A stretch of 6,514 bases of DNA from Chloroflexota bacterium (GTDB taxonomy: Bacteria; Chloroflexota; FW602-bin22; JAMCYS01), in assembly GCA_021847625.1 (NCBI GenBank), contig JAJZQK010000200.1:1-6514 (forward strand), given 5' to 3'. The position numbers and the translations under genes were made by a program. Below the pieces are notes generated by a model that saw nothing but the letters and a program-made list of their open reading frames with translations, did not search any database and had not been told where the DNA came from. Position 1 is the first letter of the stretch; every line of letters begins with the position of its first letter. This document shows positions 6,295 to 6,514 of the stretch, piece by piece.

Positions 6295-6514
6295 CTATTG
6301 CTTCTTCTTCTGTGCCTTCATCACTTCCATCAGGAAGCGATTCTCCGGCACGGCGCCCTCGAATTGAACGCTCTCGTTGACCACTGTCTTGGGCACGCCC
6401 ATGATGCGGTATTTCTGCACGAGGTGAGGAAACTCGCTGGCTTCTATGACGTCCGCGCGGATATGCGGGTTCTCGGTCGCCATCTGGTGGGCCAACCTGG
6501 CCGCCTGTCAGCCG
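6295..6514 (-). CDS. Glutaredoxin-like protein disulfide oxidoreductase, C-terminal part, with in-frame TGA
   Basis: This is the C-terminal part of a thioredoxin-fold protein resembling the glutaredoxin-like protein disulfide oxidoreductases (PDO) of thermophiles, archaea and Chloroflexota. Those act in cytoplasmic thiol-disulfide exchange. Visible parts are the helix that follows the redox site (Q-A-A-R-L-A-H-Q-M-A), a strand (H-I-R-A-D-V-I-E), E-F-P-H-L, the cis-proline loop I-M-G-V-P-K-T-V, and the final strand and helix ending in A-Q-K-K-K-Q and TAG. The frame, read back from the stop, meets TGA at 6508-6510, exactly where the second redox cysteine or the next residue would be; before it only one codon, GGC, is visible. 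The homology-like sequence starts immediately after the TGA, so starts at TTG 6495 or ATG 6483 would give a redox-dead half domain and neither has a convincing SD. Selenocysteine readthrough, a sequencing error or a pseudogene are all possible. Confidence 0.75.
6508..6510 (-). other. In-frame TGA, candidate selenocysteine codon
   Basis: The codons read GGC-TGA-CAG-GCG-GCC-AGG-TTG, that is G-stop-Q-A-A-R-L. The residues after the TGA fit the helix that follows C-P-Y-C in glutaredoxin-like oxidoreductases, and redox cysteines of this fold are a known site of replacement by selenocysteine. The upstream part of the motif lies outside the window, so this is a candidate only. Confidence 0.4.

Noticed and set aside
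6295..6495. A complete 66-residue protein starting at TTG 6495
   Set aside because: It would begin inside the helix after the active site, lacks any redox cysteine and has no convincing SD. Family-like residues continue upstream to the TGA, so this is the tail of a longer gene.

Overview
The window is GC-rich bacterial DNA with dense coding and strong Shine-Dalgarno (SD) sites. It has two convergent halves. Positions 1 to 4774 on the + strand carry the last three genes of a respiratory complex I (nuo) operon. Positions 4922 to 6514 on the - strand carry thiol-disulfide genes: a VKOR-type quinone-linked oxidase, its likely exported DsbA-like partner, and the C-terminal part of a glutaredoxin-like protein disulfide oxidoreductase. 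The style of the last protein, together with a VKOR/DsbA pair, suggests Chloroflexota. No rRNA or other marker gene is present, so that assignment is tentative; other VKOR-using bacteria such as Actinobacteria or Deinococcota remain possible.

Left half: nuoL (5' end cut by the window), nuoM and nuoN lie 13 and 15 bases apart. At both junctions the upstream TAA stop runs directly into a GGAGG ribosome binding site. nuoM starts with TTG. The three antiporter-like subunits keep the charged membrane residues expected of working proton channels. A perfect 12-bp hairpin at 4801-4828 closes the operon. The 147 bases between nuoN and the VKOR gene hold this hairpin and a weaker one, and no gene.

Right half, read on the - strand: the partial oxidoreductase gene ends at 6295 and is followed by a strong terminator (6243-6269). 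A good sigma70-like promoter follows (TTGACA, 17-base spacer, TAGACT; 6163-6191). Then come a possible 11-codon leader ORF, the DsbA-like gene and the VKOR gene. Both junctions in that chain, leader to dsbA-like and dsbA-like to VKOR, are 4-base ATGA overlaps, which suggests translational coupling. In the likely pathway the exported DsbA-like protein oxidises secreted proteins and VKOR reoxidises it, passing electrons to the same quinone pool that complex I reduces.

The most interesting signal is at the right edge. The reading frame of the partial oxidoreductase runs through an in-frame TGA at 6508-6510, just where a CxxC redox motif is expected. Family-like sequence (Q-A-A-R-L-A-H-Q-M) resumes directly after it. 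This could be a selenocysteine codon, but the window ends one codon upstream, so a sequencing error or a decayed gene cannot be excluded.
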